The notes under the pieces are model-generated. The model ran no database searches, was not told where the DNA came from, and saw nothing but the letters and a program-made list of their open reading frames with translations. Of a stretch of DNA of 64,000 nt, positions 33,868 to 45,953 are shown piece by piece (within the stretch, counting starts at the first letter, position 1; every line of letters begins with the position of its first letter). Source of the DNA: Venturia oleaginea (lineage: Eukaryota; Ascomycota; Dothideomycetes; Venturiales; Venturiaceae); NCBI GenBank assembly GCA_013176395.1, contig JABMLP010000005.1:558001-622000 (forward strand). The letters are read 5' to 3'. A program made the position numbers and the translations under genes.

Positions 33868-35850
33868 CTAACCCTTTGTCAATCCGCCGATGATGCTTTG
33901 GATCCGACGAGGACCTCGCTGGCGCCATCAGGCATATCCGCTCCTTCACCGAGTATCAGGATCGCAAGGGTATGCCTGGTATCTAGTATGTATCATGCGC
34001 GATTGTAACGCCTTGGTTGACTTCGGCCATCTGTTCTCTCCTGCTGGGTGTGCTATATTTCACGTAGGAGAACAAACGCCTCCGCATAATCAATCAAATA
34101 ACGAGGTATAATCGAAGGAGCGAAGAGGTCTTTCTGATGTTTCGGCGGTTCAAATACTGTCAACGTGCCCGCAGGCCTCTGTGGTGGTTTCCTGGTAAAT
34201 AGCACGTATGAGGTCGCTAGAGCATTTGGCAGTCCTCGAGCGTCTACGGGCTCCGCCATTCATCGTCAAACAGTAGCCAGCCTGCTGTGAAATGTTTCAG
34301 CCCTCTTGTTGTTGGATTAGCCTATGTGTTGGTGTAGGTACGCGTACGGTCAATCCTCCGCGCTGGACTACATGATGATGTAGCCCACGCAGCAGCAGCA
34401 GGCCTTCTCCTCCTCCTCTTCCTCCAGTGGTGGTAGTGGCTCTTTGGCGGCGGCGGCGGCGCGATTCTCTTCTCTGCTGTGGGCGGGAGAGGGAGGCGCG
34501 GAGAGGTCGTCGCTGGTTCTAGCCACTGGGTGAGAGCGGAGGGGGTGGTCGGAGGGGGTTGCTGCCCTCCTGGTGGTGATGATGCTGAGCGGGATGCTAC
34601 GAGAGTATTAGCTACCGTCTTTTGCAGCGCGCAGCGTGCGCAGGTTGCTCTAGACCTACTTGAAAAAGTTGGAGGCCATTGTGGGTGGTTAATGGTCGGT
34701 TGTTTGCTTTGTTCACACGTTTGTAGAGCCTTGTTGTGGTGTGGTTGTTTTCTAAAAGTAGTCCGCTGCCGCCAAACTTATACTACGCGGGCACAGCTTG
34801 CTAGGGGGTCAAGCCTTTTACGGTAATTCGGGATAAGGTCAGTCTTCCTAAGAGGATATGAGCCATCGGACTCGAATTCCTGGCATGTGCTAACAATATA
34901 GCATAGGAATTCGACTGCTCACTCTCATACGACTCGCTGCTCCGGATCCTGGATACTAATCTACTAACCAACGAATCAACATAAGAAATGTGCTAACATT
35001 ACCATCAGATAAGATAGCATTCACGCAGGCGATTCAACCCCGTCAGACAGTTCAATCTTTCTGTTCTTTTTTTGCCTTTTTGGGCAGATCTGGAGATATT
35101 TATTTTCAATTGTTTCTTTTGACATTCTACCGGAGCTATTCCCAAATGTGAAATTGTGATTTTTGATCTCTATTCTTACGGAATGAATTTCTATGGTGTC
35201 GGCAAATGTTCTTTCTCTCGAATCGACACGCTGCCGGTTCTGGATACTAATTGTTCATTATCCATTGAATCATTCGCCAACATTACTCTAATCCATATCG
35301 AGGTTGAACTCCGTCTACCGGCTTCTTTCCTGCCACCCTTTTTGGTTGTGGAATACAATTTTTGGGATGTTTGACAGGCTATATGATGTGGCTGTTGCAG
35401 ATGTGATCATTGGAGATGCTTATCATTGATATCACGGATCTTGCTTGATATTTTCGAGTCTGTTGGAGTGAGGGGTGGCATGGTTTCGAGGATGAGGTGT
35501 TGTGATTCAGTTGGTAGGTTTTGAAGGTTCTTGCTCTGCGAGTTGAGCTGTGGAGATAGGCCGTAAGCAGTGGAGAGACTGTTCGGGAGTAAGATGGGAT
35601 TCACGGGGCTCTTCGGTTGCTATGAATAGGCATGTCTGATTGACTGAGGGCTGGACGAGTGTGAGTGCATGGAGGTTCTTTGGTATTCCTGAGTCGTTAT
35701 GTTCACCTTTTACCGCACACCGAATTCTCTTCCTTACAACTTCCAACTCCTCATCACCAATAACCACCAATTGGCTACCATTCACCACACACATTCAAAG
35801 CCAATAACCATCATCAAAATCCTCACTCTCCCTCTCTCAACAACACCATC
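33868..35850. other. Gene-poor stretch with GC-rich microsatellite and a degenerate duplication
   Basis: Short runs of CAG, TCC and GGC triplets occur at 34390-34470. Segments near 34920-35010 and 35205-35290 share a diverged block (GGATACTAAT ... GAATCA ... AACATTAC). The plus reading 34479-34826 is GC-skewed and not convincing. The last 100 bases are C/A-rich leader sequence for the next gene. Confidence 0.4.
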
Positions 35851-36384
35851 ATGTCCTACTCCACCTACCCACCCTCCAACACCTCCGCCGACCCTCCCAT
35901 CGACCGTCCGACCAACCCAACCGAACCGTCCCCTCGTGACTCCGACTCTCCCTCCTCCGACTCCTCCAACGAGAGCGAGTCATCATGGAGCTCGGAGTAC
36001 ACGGATACCCCACCAACGGAGGACGACGGGTACGAGGCGGACGAGGAAGAGAATGTTGCCGTCACTACCACCAACACCACCATTCCCTCCTCCTCCTCCT
36101 CCTCCTCCTCTTCCTCCTACTCCACCACAGGCAGCAGGCTGCCAAAAGGCCTGTGGTATGGAGAGGATGGGATGGATAGCGCGGAGTGGGAGGCGAGGAG
36201 GAGGAAGGTGACGATGCGGCGATGGAGGGGGGCAATGAGGGCTTGGTTGAGGAGGAGGGACTTGTTGGCGTTCTGGGTGTGGTTTGAGAGGGTGTATTTG
36301 GAGAGGAGGGTGATGATTTGGAGGGGGATCTTTGGGGTGTGGATTGCTGGGGGTGCCGGGACTGGTGAGAAGAGGAGGATGTAG
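35851..36384 (+). CDS. Ser/Asp/Glu-rich hypothetical protein with basic Trp-rich tail (177 aa)
   Basis: A single exon begins MSYSTYPPSNTSADPP after a C/A-rich leader. Residues 1-75 are Pro/Ser/acidic, followed by a Ser run coded by a TCC repeat (36090-36120). The C-terminal 75 residues are strongly basic with many Trp (LRRRDLLAFWVWFERVYLER), suggesting an amphipathic membrane-binding or nucleic-acid-binding helix. No known domain seen. The sharp change from acidic to basic is typical of real fungal proteins rather than chance readings. Confidence 0.5.
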   Translation: MSYSTYPPSNTSADPPIDRPTNPTEPSPRDSDSPSSDSSNESESSWSSEYTDTPPTEDDGYEADEEENVAVTTTNTTIPSSSSSSSSSSYSTTGSRLPKGLWYGEDGMDSAEWEARRRKVTMRRWRGAMRAWLRRRDLLAFWVWFERVYLERRVMIWRGIFGVWIAGGAGTGEKRRM

Positions 36385-37671
36385 GTTGTTGTTGTTGCGT
36401 GTGTTTGGGAGAGGATTCGGGGCTCGGGGGCTTGTACGGTGAAGATTGTTTGATATTTGTACAATTGAACGATCTCCCCTCTCGACTCTATGTCTTGTAC
36501 ACAATGGATGTTTCTGGATATTGAGAACACAGCGCTGTTCTCAGTTCCACTCTACAGTTGAAATCTTCTCGGTAGACTGCGTGATCCGGCTTTTCTTTAC
36601 TTGCGAACGGTGGACTGCGTGAATTTCAGCGCTACCTGAAAGTTTTAGCACGTATTATCAGATTGTCATGGACACAATTGCCCTGGCACTGCATCAGAGA
36701 GATGGACACGAACATACGAAGTCTCTCTCATGCGGTTGATACGCAGTGAGCTCTACTAAACTTCTTCTCATCCCTCAACCCAAATATCAAACTCGATAAT
36801 TAGCAGTTTACCCCATTTCAACGAGCATCGATCGAAATGGAGCCGCGAGTTTTACTGATAAACTGAGCAAGGGTGAAGGAGGCGCTGGCAGAAAGCAATG
36901 TACGGCTGTTGTATGTTATAATAGACATCGAGATCGGTGGAGGGATATCGTTACGTCTCCACTATTATACGCAAAAGCTGGAACTAAAGAAGACGAACTT
37001 GCTCTAGAGATCCTTATTAATAGCCCTAAGGAAATGAAATAAGCGATCCTAAACGGCAAAATCTCGAGATCGGTAGCGACACTCTTATTATAAGCTAATG
37101 AGGGCGATTTCCGTAGTCACGCAGCGTCTATTCGAGAGCGTCAGGTCCTACTCTCGCCCATTTGCCGTTTCCTTCGATATTTCTACTGTGTAATAGCAGT
37201 TCGTATGGTCTGGATCCCATTTTGTGTGAATCGTGGTCTGTGTTTTCTTCCATTCAATAATCACGTGAAGACAGGCATGTTGATTAATTTCAGTTTCACG
37301 CATATATCGCTTCTCCTTACCAACTCTCAACAACTCAACTTTGGTGGAGAAACTGATCATCCTCAGGTGAGGTGCGGCATTCAGATGCCACCCGCTGTAG
37401 CGCCATCTGTTCTGCGCTGACTCTGCATTTGAACGCTGAAAGTTTGTCATTGAAGCTTGAAACCCAGAACTATTTCAGAGCTTAGTAGGGAAACTTCTAG
37501 CAAAATGATTGACAAGATCTCAGATATTTCCTCGCTGTCGAACATAGCTCTCACGGTGACGTTTCTAAATACGCAGCTTCATCCCATCACGTGCCTCTTA
37601 CATCTCTCACAAGTTGCCGCCTTCTTTTACGGAGGCTGTGCTCCAGAAACAACATTTTTCACACATCGATC
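36385..37671. other. Intergenic, no supported gene
   Basis: AT-richer than its neighbours around 36880-37140. No reading with motifs. The final part is the promoter of the oxygenase gene. Confidence 0.4.
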
Positions 37672-39058
37672 ATGTCCCTTCAGAAACCCCTTGAGGACGG
37701 AATGCCATCTGTACGAAACGATTCTGGCGCCCGCGAGCAACCGCTCATCAAATGCCTCCCATACGAGCTCTGGAGGCCGCAGATTTACGGCCTACACAAC
37801 CAAGGATGGACAATACTGGACTTTCTAGGAGCTCGTACATGTCCTACACCGCTCGATTTTGCTTACCCAATTCTTCGAGATGCTGTACAGTACGGATATC
37901 TTGATGCGCCGCCGGCAATCGCTACCTCCACATCACCTCCAAATGTTTACACGGCTATCACAAGGCTGTTCAAAGACTCGAAGATGTTCTTCGCCCTTGA
38001 GAATGACTACAAGATGAAGTACAACAGATGCAATTCTGAAGCAGGGTACACAAAGATCAATGGCGAAAAAGAGTTCCTCACCATTCGTGATCCGAGTTCC
38101 GAGCTCAGTACTCCGGCTGAAGTCCGCTCAAGCGCTGCTGAGGCTTGGAAAGAGATGTATGAGCTTATGTTTGAGACTCTGGCAAATCTTGAGATTTCTT
38201 TGAAGCTACAACCGGGGTCACTGCAGCGATATTGTGAGAAGGCGAGAAATCTGGGCCATGTGGATGGATCCTCTATGATTCGGATATTTCGGTACGAGAA
38301 TGATGCTGAGTTCAAAATACTTGCTGAAGGTATGTGCCTGCTTTCAAGTACTTATCACAACACAAGTATCAATTTGCGTTCCTCGTGTAAACACACTTGT
38401 TGATCCTGGCAAATCCAACTCCGCTGACCATCTCTCCGCAGCCCATCGTGATCTGGGAGTATTGTCTCTTGTCATTGGTGACAAGCCTGGTCTGGAAGCC
38501 CTGGACAAGACGAGCAGCCATTTCATTCCCATGGAGACTAGCTTTAAACCTGGCATGTGCACGATCATGGCAGGCCGTCAGATAGAACATTTTTCAAATC
38601 ACATCTACGAGGCCGCAGCTCATAGAGTCGTCTCCTATGGCCCCAAGCAGCCCAAGCTTGGCAGCACTCCCTCAAAAGCAAAGGAACTTGCCGGAAATCT
38701 TCTTAGCCGATTCGATCGTTTCCAAAAGCCGAAGTACAGATACTCGGTTGTATTCATCCTACGTGCCGACAAGTCCGTGACAATCAATTACGAGGCACTT
38801 TCAAGCCCAGTCACTGGCGATGTCACCTCCAAAGCTGATGGGCCAAGGACGGCAGGTGAGCTCTTTGAGAAGATTAGGAAGGCCCATTTCAACGTCAACA
38901 CGCAAGTACAAGATCGCGAAAGACAAAAGGAACAGCTGAAGGCGAGGCCGAAAACGGACCAAGCCGAGGAGGAAGAATTTGAACCTCCGCCACATCCGCC
39001 GCCTACCAAGTTGAATTGTTCGAAGGGAGGTTCTGATCTTGGACGGGACATAGCATAG
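37672..39058 (+). CDS. 2-oxoglutarate/Fe(II)-dependent dioxygenase (isopenicillin N synthase-like)
   Basis: Exons 37672-38329 and 38442-39058 give 424 aa; the 112-bp intron ends CTCCGCAG. The iron triad is H221-x-D223 (AHRDLG, right after the splice) and a distal His near residue 279 (EAAAHRVV), with the 2-oxoglutarate Arg region YRYSVVFILR downstream. An N-terminal DIOX_N-like domain occupies residues 30-200. The C-terminal 60 residues are charged, ending in a Pro/Glu-rich tail. Substrate unknown; no clustered biosynthetic partners. It is likely cytosolic. The start at 37672 is favoured over an upstream Met at 37591 by homology length. Confidence 0.85.
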
Positions 39059-39559
39059 AATTGGAGTCTTTGGTAGCTAGAGAGCGGGCGTAAGATGCCC
39101 TGATGATTAATATTTGTTGGCAGTGGTGAGATTGCGGAATTAATAGCGGAAATGAAGGGTCAGATCGGATTTTAGAATATAGAGTGATATGCACGTGACA
39201 GGGTGGCAAATGTGATGATGAAAAGTTCATTACACTCGGGCGCTTGCCCAACCCCAACCCAAGAGGCCTCAAGCCGGGCTCAGCTCACAATCACACTCTA
39301 TCTCCAACTAACTCCCCTCCTTCGACCCTACCTACACAACAATCAGATCTGTGCAAAATACAATCGCAACAAAGCAATCCGCACTTTTTGTTTTCTTCTC
39401 CGTTGATCGACCCTTCCATCTCGTCAGCCCAGCCCACGTCGTTATCAGCCCCCTAACCGCCAACTGCCGATCAACAAACACAAATCAAGAAGAGCGCATT
39501 GCGCAGAACAACGCAACTGACAAGACTTTTCTGGCTGCTGCACGCAGCAGTACAAGACA
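39059..39559. other. Intergenic between oxygenase and sphinganine hydroxylase genes
   Basis: No gene seen. The last 300 bases form a C/A-rich promoter and leader. Confidence 0.45.
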
Positions 39560-41076
39560 ATGGCTTTCAACACCACCGCCTCGTCCTTCCTCCTTCCTCC
39601 TCTACCAGAATACCAGCTGAAGCCGCTACCGGACCTGGTCTCGTGTTGTCCGGACTACGCCCTCACCCTGCTTCTTCCTATCCTCGCCTATTGGATTGTT
39701 TCGCTTTTCTTCCACCTCATTGACACCTACGATCTATTCCCACAATACCGTCTTCACACACCGGCCGAACTGCTCACTCGAAACCACGCTTCGAGGATCG
39801 ACGTTTTCAGGGATGTCGTTCTTCAGCAAATTATACAAACAGTTTTCGGCCTGGCTCTGACAATCTTCGACCCGGAACCTACGTTTGGAAAGGAGAGCTA
39901 CGATGTGGCTGTATGGGCGCAAAGAATACGGATAGCTGAAAGAGCAATTCCCACTATCTTGGGTGGATTGGGTCTCAATGCGGTTGGATTGGCAAAGAAC
40001 CTCGCGTCCTTTTCTCCAACAGCTGCAGCAATTCTGGCTGGAGGACACTACCCCTCTCTACAGCAGATGTTCACGATCAACGGAGAGGTTCTCTTGGTCC
40101 CAGCCTTTGCGACATGGGAGGTGGTTGCGGCAAAGGCTATATACTACTGGCTGATTCCAGCTCTCCAATTCGGCGTTGGAACTCTTGTTGTCGATTCATG
40201 GCAATATTTCTGGCACCGTGCCATGCACATGAATAAATGGCTATACAGTACGTACACATCAAGATCAGCAAAAAAAGTAAAAAAAGTAGTCCCGCTAACG
40301 ACTTCAAAGCCAGATTCCATTCCCGCCACCACCGTCTTTATGTTCCATATGCATACGGCGCTCTTTACAACCACCCAGTTGAGGGTTTCCTTCTTGACAC
40401 CTTAGGAACAGGTCTGGCATATTTGGTCGTGGGCATGACAGTACGCCAGAGCATGTGGTTCTTCACCTGCAGTACTATCAAGACCGTTGATGACCACTGT
40501 GGCTACAGGCTACCTTGGGATCCTCTACAGCATATTACCAGCAACAATGCTGAGTACCATGATATCCATCACCAAAGTTGGGGCATCAAAACCAATTTCA
40601 GCCAACCTTTCTTCACATTCTGGGACCGCTTCTTGGGGACAATGTGGACCGGTGGAGATGCCAGCGCGCGATACACACGATCCAAGAATGCAGCTGAGGC
40701 CAAGTACAACAGAACACAACCCATACCAGGCTCGGCCGCAGTTGCACCGGAAAAGCCAGCCGAATCCACAGCACCATATGAGGAGCCGGATCATCTTCAA
40801 GCTAACGAGCTTGCGTCGCTTCCTCCTCGGATACCTCAAGGAAAAGCCAAAGCCCAGGCTGTGGCAGGACGTCAGCAAGTCCTAGATGATAAGGAAGGCG
40901 GCGGTGCACAAGTTCTTATAGAAGAAGCGGACGAAGAGCGGAGAGCTCAATCCGCCCTCAGAAGGGGTATGAGAAAGAAGAACAGCATTAGCAGTGAGGC
41001 TGCCATGAAAGGGCTCAAGGATCGAGTCTCTGGAAGCTTGCCGACGGGAGTTCCAAGAGTGGATTCCAGAAGGTAG
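39560..41076 (+). CDS. SUR2: Sphinganine C4-hydroxylase (phytosphingosine-forming)
   Basis: Exons 39560-40247 and 40310-41076 give 484 aa. A membrane hydroxylase with helices in residues 35-60, 90-110 and 130-210 and the conserved His clusters HRAMHMNKWLY, FHSRHHRLYVPYAYG (immediately after the splice) and EYHDIHH followed by FFTFWDRFLGTMW. It hydroxylates C4 of dihydrosphingosine/dihydroceramide in the ER. The C-terminal 130 residues are a charged extension (Ala/Glu/Lys-rich) longer than in yeast Sur2. It is functionally paired with the fatty acid 2-hydroxylase at 18.6 kb. Confidence 0.95.
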
Positions 41077-42320
41077 AATCCTTTGGTTGTCGCTCAAAAG
41101 TTCGTCTTCTATACCCGCTTTCACTCTCCCTTCTTTTGATCTAATTTGATGTTGACATGGTTTTGAGCAGCGTCGATTGTGTTTTGGATGACTTGACCAA
41201 CCGGCTCTTGAGCAAGTAGTCTTCTGGCACTCTCTTGCCTGTATGTATTTTAGGGCTCGGATATAAGACAGCCTGGCTTTGACATAAGGAAGAAACGGAG
41301 GAACTGCGATTAATGTCTGACTACCTGGCGGGCTACAGGGGAAATGGCTCAACACTCGCTGCTCCAAACCCTTTATTCTTTGGAAGCTATATAGCCCCGA
41401 TAATTTATAGCTACAGTTGTTCAGTTCCTCCCTCGAAGTTTTGTATCTAACTGCATGTTATTTTCTCTAATCCTTGGAAAGCGCTCACTACGTTTCCTAA
41501 ACTGCTAGATTTTCTGTCTATTTGCCTTCTGGGCGACTGGGAACTGCTTTCTGAACGATGCGAGTGGGAGAGTGAGGTATATAAACTAATGTAGTTCGAG
41601 GCGTACTTGGAAAGAGTAATAACAACTATCCTCTATTTTGGAAAATAATCAGTTGGTCGTGGAATTCATCCTTTGTTATGGAGTCTCCTTGTCATCCTTG
41701 GGGATTTTGTTTTGTAGAGTTTTGGAGAGGAGATACGAAGACGGGGGAAGATTGGTAGTGGAAAGGAGAGGTTAGTTAGAATGAGTGCGGTGGAATGATC
41801 GATATGGTACTCGTTTTTTTATTTGATGCAAAAGGATTTATAGTAAGTGACTGAGTGTTTTTGATGATTTGTTCCTACTTTTTCTCTGTCCAGATCGAAT
41901 GATGTGGTATGATATGTGCTTACATTTCACACAAATACTTACAAACCGTGAACCTTGAACCCCAACGCAGTCGAGACACCGAGGGCCACCTAGTCGTAAA
42001 CAGAGTCATGATCATCGGTATCGACCGATTGAGTCAAGGCGTGAGACGGCACAAGGCTGAGTCGCAACTGAGCCGTTAACAAGGGGGCCGGGTGGCGGGA
42101 AAGCTGAAACTCCGTTATCTGTCGGTTTGCTGCTTTGGAATGTGATTTGATCCCAGAGGAATGGCTCGCGATTTTGTCACGGAAATGTCTCCGAGAGGGT
42201 GTGCGAATGAGGTTGCATAGTGTTGGTATCGGTCTTTGGGAGAAGGCTTCAAGAGATATATGGATGAAAATGGAATCTTCTATTAGCGCTACGTGAGGTA
42301 TATGTATGTCACTTTCAGTA
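41077..42320. other. Intergenic, 3' region of the sphinganine hydroxylase gene
   Basis: No supported gene. Minus readings (40882-41367, 41990-42349) lack motifs. Confidence 0.4.
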
Positions 42321-43720
42321 TCACATCGATGGCGATACATTTCTGGCAATTGGGAGAAGATATATTGCTGGAAATATTGCGAGCTCGATTTCGATTTGAA
42401 AGAGTGATTTTAAGAAGCGCGTTTTTCTTTGGTGGAGCGGACGTGAACCAATGAGACCACTATGCCGATGAGCGCATAGGTGGAAGAGGGACAGAATTGT
42501 TGGCACACGAAGTGATGAAGAATGTATGACTATTTTTTGAGTTGGCATTCGCTGAGTGGTGAAGGGGCATGGGTCCAAGAGGTCCGAAGCCGGAGGAACG
42601 ACCGAATTGACGAGGAGAGATGCCATGTATTAGAGTGCTTTGGGCAAAGACGGTGAATAAGGTGGCAAGCGTGGTGGTGACGGTTTGACGATGCAATGCT
42701 GTGTCTGCTTGGTGAGGGACACAGTGAAGTCCTTCGGAGATGGTAAGTACACTCACTTCTGTTGCTGGTAGAGACTAAATCATCTCTTCACCGCCAGATC
42801 TGTAGCCCGCCGCCTGTAACCATCGTACCCTGGCATGTCTGTGTACTGCGGGTACTATGATGTGTCGAAAGCGTGCGGTATGAGCTACAGCATGTGAGAG
42901 GCTTGCTGTCGTGTAGCCTGTTGTACTCGGTAGCGGGATGGGAGCTGGGAATACCCGGCACTTTGGGTAGTGATATGCAAGCAGTTCAAAGATGCCGCAA
43001 GTGGTTGTTATAGCTTCGATGAATGCAAAGCATCGCGTTTTGCGTCGCACGTGGAAATGGCTAGAGAAGGCCCTTTCCAGGAAGAGACACGGTTGAATGA
43101 CAATTCTTAGTATTGAAACAAACGACTCTCGCAGCCCCGTAGAGAGAGTGGAGCTCCGATGTGGTATTTCAGGGTCACGAACCAGTTTCGACAAACCGAC
43201 GACAGAAATAGACGGGACCCACTGCTCGCTGGAGCTCGGCTGAGGCGCCAATTGACATACTCCTAGAAGCAACCAAGCGATCATAGCCTTCTTCCGCAAG
43301 AACCAAGCACTGGGCCATGCTAGGATTTGTGGCATTCCATCATCCTCGAGCATTTATCTGATCAGTGAACCATCAATGGCGAGCAAGCCAAGGAAGAACA
43401 CGGGCGGTTGAGAGAATCTTCTCCACGGTGGCACACAGACGGTGAGTTTGGCCGAGGGTTTCTCGCCGCTTGCTCGGGTGCAGATTGTGACAATTGGGGA
43501 AGATAATCGGCGCATGCTCTATCAGTGTGGCTAGGAGTACCCAATAATAGCCCTCAAAGGAGAGTGGCCGCCAAGACCACGAAATGGCTAGAAAATCATT
43601 GATCTGATACGACGAATATTCGGAACATCGGATGGTGATAGAGTTGGGAGGCACGGATGTAGACTTCTCTTTGTCGGAGGCTGATACAACATCCTCAATC
43701 GACCAGACAAAAAAAGGCAT
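42321..43720 (-). other. Possible minus-strand gene(s), structure unresolved
   Basis: Two open minus-strand stretches, 43720-43373 (115 codons; DFLAISWSWRPLSFEGYYW) and 43353-42775 (192 codons; AMIAWLLLGVCQLAP, FAFIEAITTTCGIFELLAYH), have plausible protein composition with hydrophobic segments. Further open frames continue to 42321. I could not join them with consistent splice sites and do not recognise a family. An unidentified membrane protein is possible. Confidence 0.3.
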
Positions 43721-45953
43721 CCATGCGCTAATGGTTATGGACGGTTGGACGGAAAGCCGTCGTTTGTTGACGCGTCGCCCTCATGCATATCATCACCATG
43801 CCACAACCGTCAGGGAACAGATCTGCAGATCGTCGTGGGACGAATCAACGCAGACAAAAGCATCGGGTTCGTGGGGATGTGTATGATTCAAGATCGAGGG
43901 CCGGAAACAACGATACAGAGCTTCACAGATGAGGCTTAAGGTAGAACCGCAGGCTACCTTGCTAGTAGTTTGCGAGTGCAGGGACCTTTTGGTATGTTGT
44001 TTCAACCACTTAAAAGTTCGACCTCCATGACTTCCATCCCAGCATTCGGGCTGCTTTGAAATGGCCGCACCTCCATTCAGCCACTACGTATTAGGGCATG
44101 GACACCATAGATAAGGCAAAAGGCGAACCTGATGTATCTTTGATTGCGGCACCGCCGAATGCGTTGGGATCCTGGAGAAGAAGCATATGGAGGCATCCAT
44201 CATGGAAACAATCTGATAATTTACACCCAATCTCGGCAATCTGCTCACGTCCCCTGGTGGCGCTGCATTCCTGGAATCGTGCGGAGTAACAATATCAGAA
44301 TACGTAGTCGTAGTGTGGAATGGCCCTCTCAACCACAGTACTGGGCCATGTTCGTGCCAACTAAATCGCTGACCCTTCGTCAGTGAGAACATCCTCTGCA
44401 TAGTTCTTTTGCTGGCTCCAGCGGGTGTAGCGGGCTCGGAGAAATAGTTGCCACCACATCTCTGCGTGGAGGGCGAAGGTGAGGCGCGGGAGGGCCTTGG
44501 AGTAGATTTTAAACAACCAATTGCCTCGTTCATATGTAGACGCCTACTTTTGAAGCTGCAGCATCAGCAGAAAGTTGCCTCCTCGCCTAGCAGCAGCCCT
44601 GCAACAAGTCGATGCGATTTGTGCTAGCTGGTCGATCGGCTTCAAGGAGAGGCATTTCTCGAGTACACACACTCTATCGAGTCTCTGTTCAGCTCACCCT
44701 CTGCTTGCCCTCAAACGCAAGTGAAGACTCCAGCTGAAGTCTTGCATGTGGTCAGTTCTACTGCAGAGAGAAGAGTCATATTTGAACGCGTCTCTCGGAG
44801 TATTGGGGTCTTAGGTAGTGAAGAAGCCGTGCATGCAGCCAATTAGGTTTGTTTCGCACCGACGAGAGGGGATGTATGCAAGAAGACTGGGCCGATACCC
44901 ACGGCTAATAATGGAGCACATTGCCCACAGGGTGAGAAGAAATTGGGAGGATTGCAAGTCCGAAATGACGCCAACCTTGACTGACAGAGCAGAGGAATGA
45001 TGTGTCGAAAGAACGGGCTCAGAGATAACTCCTAGAGCGTACACAGTAGACACAATTCATTCAGTTCATACACAGGAAGACAGAATATTATTATCAGGGT
45101 TGCGGGATCAACAAGAGTTCGCTATCGAGAAGCTGCCCTAGTAGTGGCAGGGCAATATAATAAAGCATTCAGCATCTCCTCTATGCCCGAAGCAGCGACA
45201 GTCCAAGCGCTACTTAGCGCATCATCCTTCGTCGAAACCGGGCACAGGGTTGTTTGATTCAACGCTCTCTACACTTCCACTTTTCTCACCTTCACCCTTT
45301 GCCGAGTGCCTTTTGTCCTCTTCTTTTATTTGTTTTGCACATTTGCTTGCACACAGCTCGTTTTGGGTCTACAGTCTGCCGAAGAGCCAGTATTTTCGTT
45401 CCAGGAGAGTGAGCCAGTTCTCCTCTTAGCACCCGCTCGAAGGCCATCCCATCTCACCACCTGCACGACTGAGGCCCCGAGAGCTTCCTGCCATCTTCTT
45501 TCGAGCCTCAATGCAACTCTAAGTTTTCATAATCACGTCCGCCATTTGGCTGGACTCACTGCCGTCCTTCAGCGTTTTCATCCGCCTGCCACGGCAATCT
45601 TCCCTCCATCATCCCCTGGACCTGCATCATCCCCTCAATATCTTGGGCCAGCATATATCGCCTTTATACGCATTCGTACGAGAGTTCGGGAGATTCCGTT
45701 CACGCCGTTGATCAATTCCGGCTAAAAGGGTACGTCTCGCCGAACCCAGCATATATATTACTTTACATCGAACATCCTGTAGCCCTCTATAGCCAGGATT
45801 CCATTCTCAGCATTGAGATTGCGGGTTCGTGGTCCAACGTCAGGGTGAGCTTGTGCTAATCACATCCCACTCCAGATAATCGCACTCCCAAACGTCGAAC
45901 GGCCCACCCACTGCGAAGCAATTGATTCACATCACTCAACCTACAACGACCCA
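43721..45953. other. Intergenic with long 5' leader of the Bni4-like gene
   Basis: Readings at 43.8-45.0 kb lack motifs. From about 45200 the DNA is C/T-rich. A small plus reading at 45306-45725 (139 codons, hydrophobic N-terminus) followed by a GGTACGT donor near 45729 is more likely part of a long spliced leader than a separate gene. Confidence 0.4.

Noticed and set aside
34479..34826. 115-codon Gly/Arg/Cys-rich plus-strand reading
   Set aside because: Composition follows the local GC-rich triplet repeats, with no motifs or splice signals.
34840..34920. tRNA-like T-arm pattern
   Set aside because: No acceptor stem, D arm or anticodon arm could be paired around it.
36060..36120. TCC microsatellite as a separate repeat locus
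   Set aside because: It encodes a Ser run within the 35851-36384 gene; a few triplet units only.
37672..41076. Secondary-metabolite cluster around the 2-oxoglutarate oxygenase
   Set aside because: Neighbours are a sphingolipid housekeeping enzyme and unknowns; there is no backbone synthase, P450 or transporter partner.
45306..45725. Short secreted-protein-like reading upstream of the Bni4-like gene
   Set aside because: It lies in a pyrimidine-rich stretch followed by a donor-like GGTACGT and is better explained as a spliced leader.
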